The notes below the pieces were generated by a model. The model saw only the letters and a program-made list of their open reading frames with translations. It had not been told where the DNA came from and did no database searches. Source: JAWXCH01 sp034440595 (GTDB lineage: Bacteria > Planctomycetota > Planctomycetia > Pirellulales > JALHPA01). Taken from it: a stretch of DNA of 6,998 nucleotides. Positions 4,418-6,998 of this stretch are shown in pieces (the stretch's first letter is position 1; the number at the start of each line of letters is the position of its first letter). The stretch is taken from the NCBI GenBank assembly GCA_034440595.1, contig JAWXCH010000209.1, forward strand, positions 1-6,998. Reading direction: 5' to 3'. A program made the translations under genes and the position numbers.

Positions 4418-6998
4418 ATGCGTGTGATTGGCTTGTGTCAGATTGTTTGTTTGCTGGTTTTGGGTACATTGTGTCCGCTATCGGCTGCGGAAAACAGTTC
4501 TCCGCGTTCTCCTGCAGTTTCAAAAAAACTGATTCAGTTAGCTGACCCCGAACTGGTAGTCGAATTGGTTTGTGCCGAACCGGCCATCAACAGCCCAGTC
4601 TCAGTCTGCTGGGACGCAGACGGGGCGATGTACGTGGTCGAAATGAGCGACTACCCGACTGCGGAATCTGGTGGCAAAGTGAAGCGCCTGGTCGATGAGG
4701 ACGCGGACGGCGTATTTGAAAAGGTGACAACCTTTGCCGAGGGCCTGTCGTTTCCGAGCGGAGCAATGCCATACAACGGTGGCCTGCTGGTAACGGCAGC
4801 ACCGGATATTTTGTACTTCAAGGATACGAACGGTGACGGTAAGGCGGACGAACGAAAGGTGCTCTTCACGGGCTTTACGCCAGGGAATCAGCAACTGCGC
4901 GTGAATGGCTTGTTTTTTGGTCTGGACAACCTGATTTACGGTGCGAACGGCCGCTCTGGTGGAGAAGTCCGTCCTGCGGATCAGCCAATGGCGGTGCCGG
5001 TAGCGCTGCGTCGTCATGACTTTCGCTTCGATCCGCGGACGATGAAATTTGAAGCAATCGCCGGTATCAGTCAGTTTGGGCTGGCCCGCGATGACTTTCA
5101 GCACCGGTTTCTATCGTGGAATACCATTCCATTTCGCCAGGTCGTGATCGAAGAGCAGGATCTCAACCGTAACCCGCTACTGACCAGCGGCGAGTCGATC
5201 GCCACCATTGCCGAACCAAACGACACCGGGCGTATCTTTCCCATCAGCCAGCCACCGCGAACGTTTAATCGCGAGCGAACCGACTTCTTTAATGCCAGTG
5301 CCGGTTCGATGATCTTCCGCGGTGACGGGCTTGGCAAGGCGTATTGCGGCAGCGCCTTCGTGGGGGAGCCGTTGACGAATCTCATCAGTCGGCGTGTATT
5401 GAAACAGCAGGGGCCGCTCTTCATCGCCGGTCGTGCCGACGGCGAGCGTGAACGAGAGTTTCTCGCGTCTGCCGATAGTTGGTTCCACCCTGTGTTTATT
5501 GCCACGGGGCCGGATGGTTGCCTGTACGTGGCGGATTTTTATCGGGAATGGATCGAGCACCCGCAATTTGTCCCGGAAGCATTGCGTACGTCGGTCGACT
5601 TTCGAGTCGGTTCCAATCATGGTCGCATTTGGCGAATCCGACACCGCGATTTTCAGCCAAAGTATGGCAAGCCAGCCACAAGTACAGATTCCGCAGAAAA
5701 ACTTGTCGCGCAGTTAAAGTCCCTCAATGGCTGGACGCGCGACACGGCACAGCGGCTGCTGGTCGAGCGTCAGGACAACAGCTCAATTGCAGCTATCAAT
5801 GAAGTGGTGACCAAGGCACCACTGCCGGCCAGCCGGGCGCAGGCGCTCTGGACGCTGGCCGGGTTGCAATCGCTCAGTGACGAACTGTTATTGCAGGCAG
5901 CCGCCGATCCCTCGCCCGCTGTTCGTGAACAGGCGATCGTACTGGCGCGTCGCGAGCAGCGCAAGACGCTGTTTCTCAAGTTGCTATCGTTGGAAAGCGA
6001 TGCAGATCCGGTAGTTCGGTTGCAGGTTGCCCTGCTGGCTGGTGATATCGCTGGAACAAATCCAGCATTCCCTGAGCAAAAGTTGGCGATTCATACGATG
6101 GTCAAACTGTCGCGCCGCGATGCACAGGATTTGTGGATGCAGCGCGCCATCCTGAGTGGGCTGCACAACTATGCCGGCCAGTTTTTGCAGCAGTACCTGG
6201 CTGATGTTGCCACCCAACAAAAGCCAACCGGTGTTGAGACGCAATTTCTGGCAGAGATTTCCGCACTTGTCGCGGCGGGGGGCCGCGAAAACGAGCAAAC
6301 GGAATTCTTGAATACATTGCAGCGTTTGAGCAAACAGGACGAGACGCTCGGTGTGACGCTATTGGCCGGCTATAGCCAGGGGCTGATGCGACGTGGCCAG
6401 TCGTTGTCAGCACTATTGAATAGCCCTGCTGTCCAGAAGGAACATCGCAGCACGCTTTCGGAATTGCAGGCCAAAGCAAGTCAGATGGCCAAGGACCGCA
6501 AACTGGACGAGGCGTCGCGGTTGGTCGGCCTGAGCCTGGCACTCAATGGTGAGAAAGCTGCCGCAATAAAGCTGCTTAACGAGTTGTTGGTGTCCGACGA
6601 AACTCCGTCGCTGCAAAGCGCCGCGGCTCATGGGATTGGTACACTCAACGACGCACCTCTGGCGCGTGAAATTCTAACGCGCTGGGGGAAACTCTCTATC
6701 GACACTCGACGCGAACTGCTCAATTCGCTGATTCGGCAGAAAGAACTGGCTGTCGTGTTACTTGACAATATCGAAGACGAGACCATTGCCGCGGCTGAGA
6801 TCGATCTGATCCACCGTGAGGCTCTCGCTCAGTCGAAGGATCCCGCTTTGAAGAAGCGTGCGGCCGACTTGCTCCACAACGAGCAAACGGCCAATCGTGA
6901 CGCCGTTGTGGCAAAGTATGAATCTGCAAGTACGCAGCAGGGAGATGCGACCAAGGGGGACTTGCTGTTCAGCCAGAACTGCATTGTCTGTCATCAGA
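4418..6998 (+). CDS. PVC-type membrane-bound dehydrogenase with HEAT-like region and c-type heme motif, 3' partial
   Basis: The frame stays open from ATG 4418 to the window end (860 codons), so the gene continues to the right. Seen in order: a signal peptide (hydrophobic 9-19, cleavage near Ala24, LSAA|EN); a beta-propeller dehydrogenase-like domain of about residues 40-405, containing VVEMSDYP, two acidic EF-hand-like loops (D93-x-D95-x-D97-G-x-x-E101 and D136-x-N138-x-D140-x-x-x-D144-E), NRNPLL, GPDGCLYVADFYREW and a closing NHGRIWRI; a long alpha-helical region of about 430-840 with HEAT-like units such as DPSPAVREQAIVLA and DADPVVRLQVALLAG; then CIVCH with Cys855, Cys858 and His859. This order matches the Pirellula/Verrucomicrobium families TIGR02604 (dehydrogenase-like N-terminus) and TIGR02603 (heme-binding C-terminus). 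The role inferred is oxidation of a sugar-like or alcohol substrate in the periplasm, passing electrons to a covalently bound heme. The remaining heme domain, including the distal ligand, lies beyond the window. The cofactor is not identifiable. Confidence 0.93.
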   Translation, partial: MRVIGLCQIVCLLVLGTLCPLSAAENSSPRSPAVSKKLIQLADPELVVELVCAEPAINSPVSVCWDADGAMYVVEMSDYPTAESGGKVKRLVDEDADGVFEKVTTFAEGLSFPSGAMPYNGGLLVTAAPDILYFKDTNGDGKADERKVLFTGFTPGNQQLRVNGLFFGLDNLIYGANGRSGGEVRPADQPMAVPVALRRHDFRFDPRTMKFEAIAGISQFGLARDDFQHRFLSWNTIPFRQVVIEEQDLNRNPLLTSGESIATIAEPNDTGRIFPISQPPRTFNRERTDFFNASAGSMIFRGDGLGKAYCGSAFVGEPLTNLISRRVLKQQGPLFIAGRADGEREREFLASADSWFHPVFIATGPDGCLYVADFYREWIEHPQFVPEALRTSVDFRVGSNHGRIWRIRHRDFQPKYGKPATSTDSAEKLVAQLKSLNGWTRDTAQRLLVERQDNSSIAAINEVVTKAPLPASRAQALWTLAGLQSLSDELLLQAAADPSPAVREQAIVLARREQRKTLFLKLLSLESDADPVVRLQVALLAGDIAGTNPAFPEQKLAIHTMVKLSRRDAQDLWMQRAILSGLHNYAGQFLQQYLADVATQQKPTGVETQFLAEISALVAAGGRENEQTEFLNTLQRLSKQDETLGVTLLAGYSQGLMRRGQSLSALLNSPAVQKEHRSTLSELQAKASQMAKDRKLDEASRLVGLSLALNGEKAAAIKLLNELLVSDETPSLQSAAAHGIGTLNDAPLAREILTRWGKLSIDTRRELLNSLIRQKELAVVLLDNIEDETIAAAEIDLIHREALAQSKDPALKKRAADLLHNEQTANRDAVVAKYESASTQQGDATKGDLLFSQNCIVCHQ

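Noticed and set aside
4418..4490. Lipoprotein signal in the dehydrogenase leader because of cysteines at residues 7, 11 and 19
   Set aside because: None of the cysteines is preceded by a proper lipobox; a normal signal peptidase I site near Ala24 fits better.
4357..4545. Short + strand frame overlapping the dehydrogenase start
   Set aside because: It overlaps the dehydrogenase signal peptide coding region in another frame, and the dehydrogenase has the better ribosome binding site and clear homology.
4601..5104. Antisense reading frame of 167 codons opposite the dehydrogenase
   Set aside because: It is a shadow of the propeller domain coding sequence; its product has no family features.
5177..5644. 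Antisense reading frame of 155 codons opposite the dehydrogenase
   Set aside because: The same region encodes conserved dehydrogenase motifs on the + strand, so this frame is a by-product of codon bias.

Overview
The window looks like part of a Planctomycetes chromosome, probably of the Pirellulaceae type. The main evidence is a 'Pirellula/Verrucomicrobium-type' membrane-bound dehydrogenase with an HEAT-like middle and a CxxCH heme motif. Supporting it are two ceramidase-family paralogs of the short kind and an SSS symporter tail of the kind I associate with this phylum. GC content is moderate (by eye mid-50s %). All genes read on the + strand. Assignments come from recognising motifs by eye; no database search was run.

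Layout, left to right. (1) 1-279 is the C-terminal end of a sodium:solute symporter, cut by the left window edge. (2) 283-597 is a 104-residue protein with two membrane segments, starting three bases after the symporter stop. (3) 641-1468 is a GATase1-like protein without the usual nucleophile cysteine, starting at TTG. (4) 1475-1603 holds two 24-base arms in inverted orientation (22 of 24 bases match), each arm a small hairpin itself: a REP-pair or MITE-like element. (5) 1555-2844 is a ceramidase-family hydrolase with no signal peptide, whose only plausible start codons lie inside or upstream of that element. (6) 2963-4357 is a second, divergent ceramidase-family protein with a signal peptide and an altered core motif. 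(7) 4418-6998 is a large exported PVC-type dehydrogenase that runs off the right edge just after its CxxCH motif.

The genes are closely spaced (3, 43, about 86, 118 and 60 bases) and co-directional, so they may form one or two transcription units. Inference: the locus handles one substrate, with an importer, an exported hydrolase-like protein, an exported heme-linked dehydrogenase, and a cytosolic hydrolase plus a GATase-like protein. The substrate cannot be read from the sequence, and 'ceramidase' should be taken as a fold name only.

No tRNA, rRNA, CRISPR array, transposase gene or convincing terminator was seen. The most unusual element is the inverted repeat pair fused into the start of the first ceramidase-like gene.
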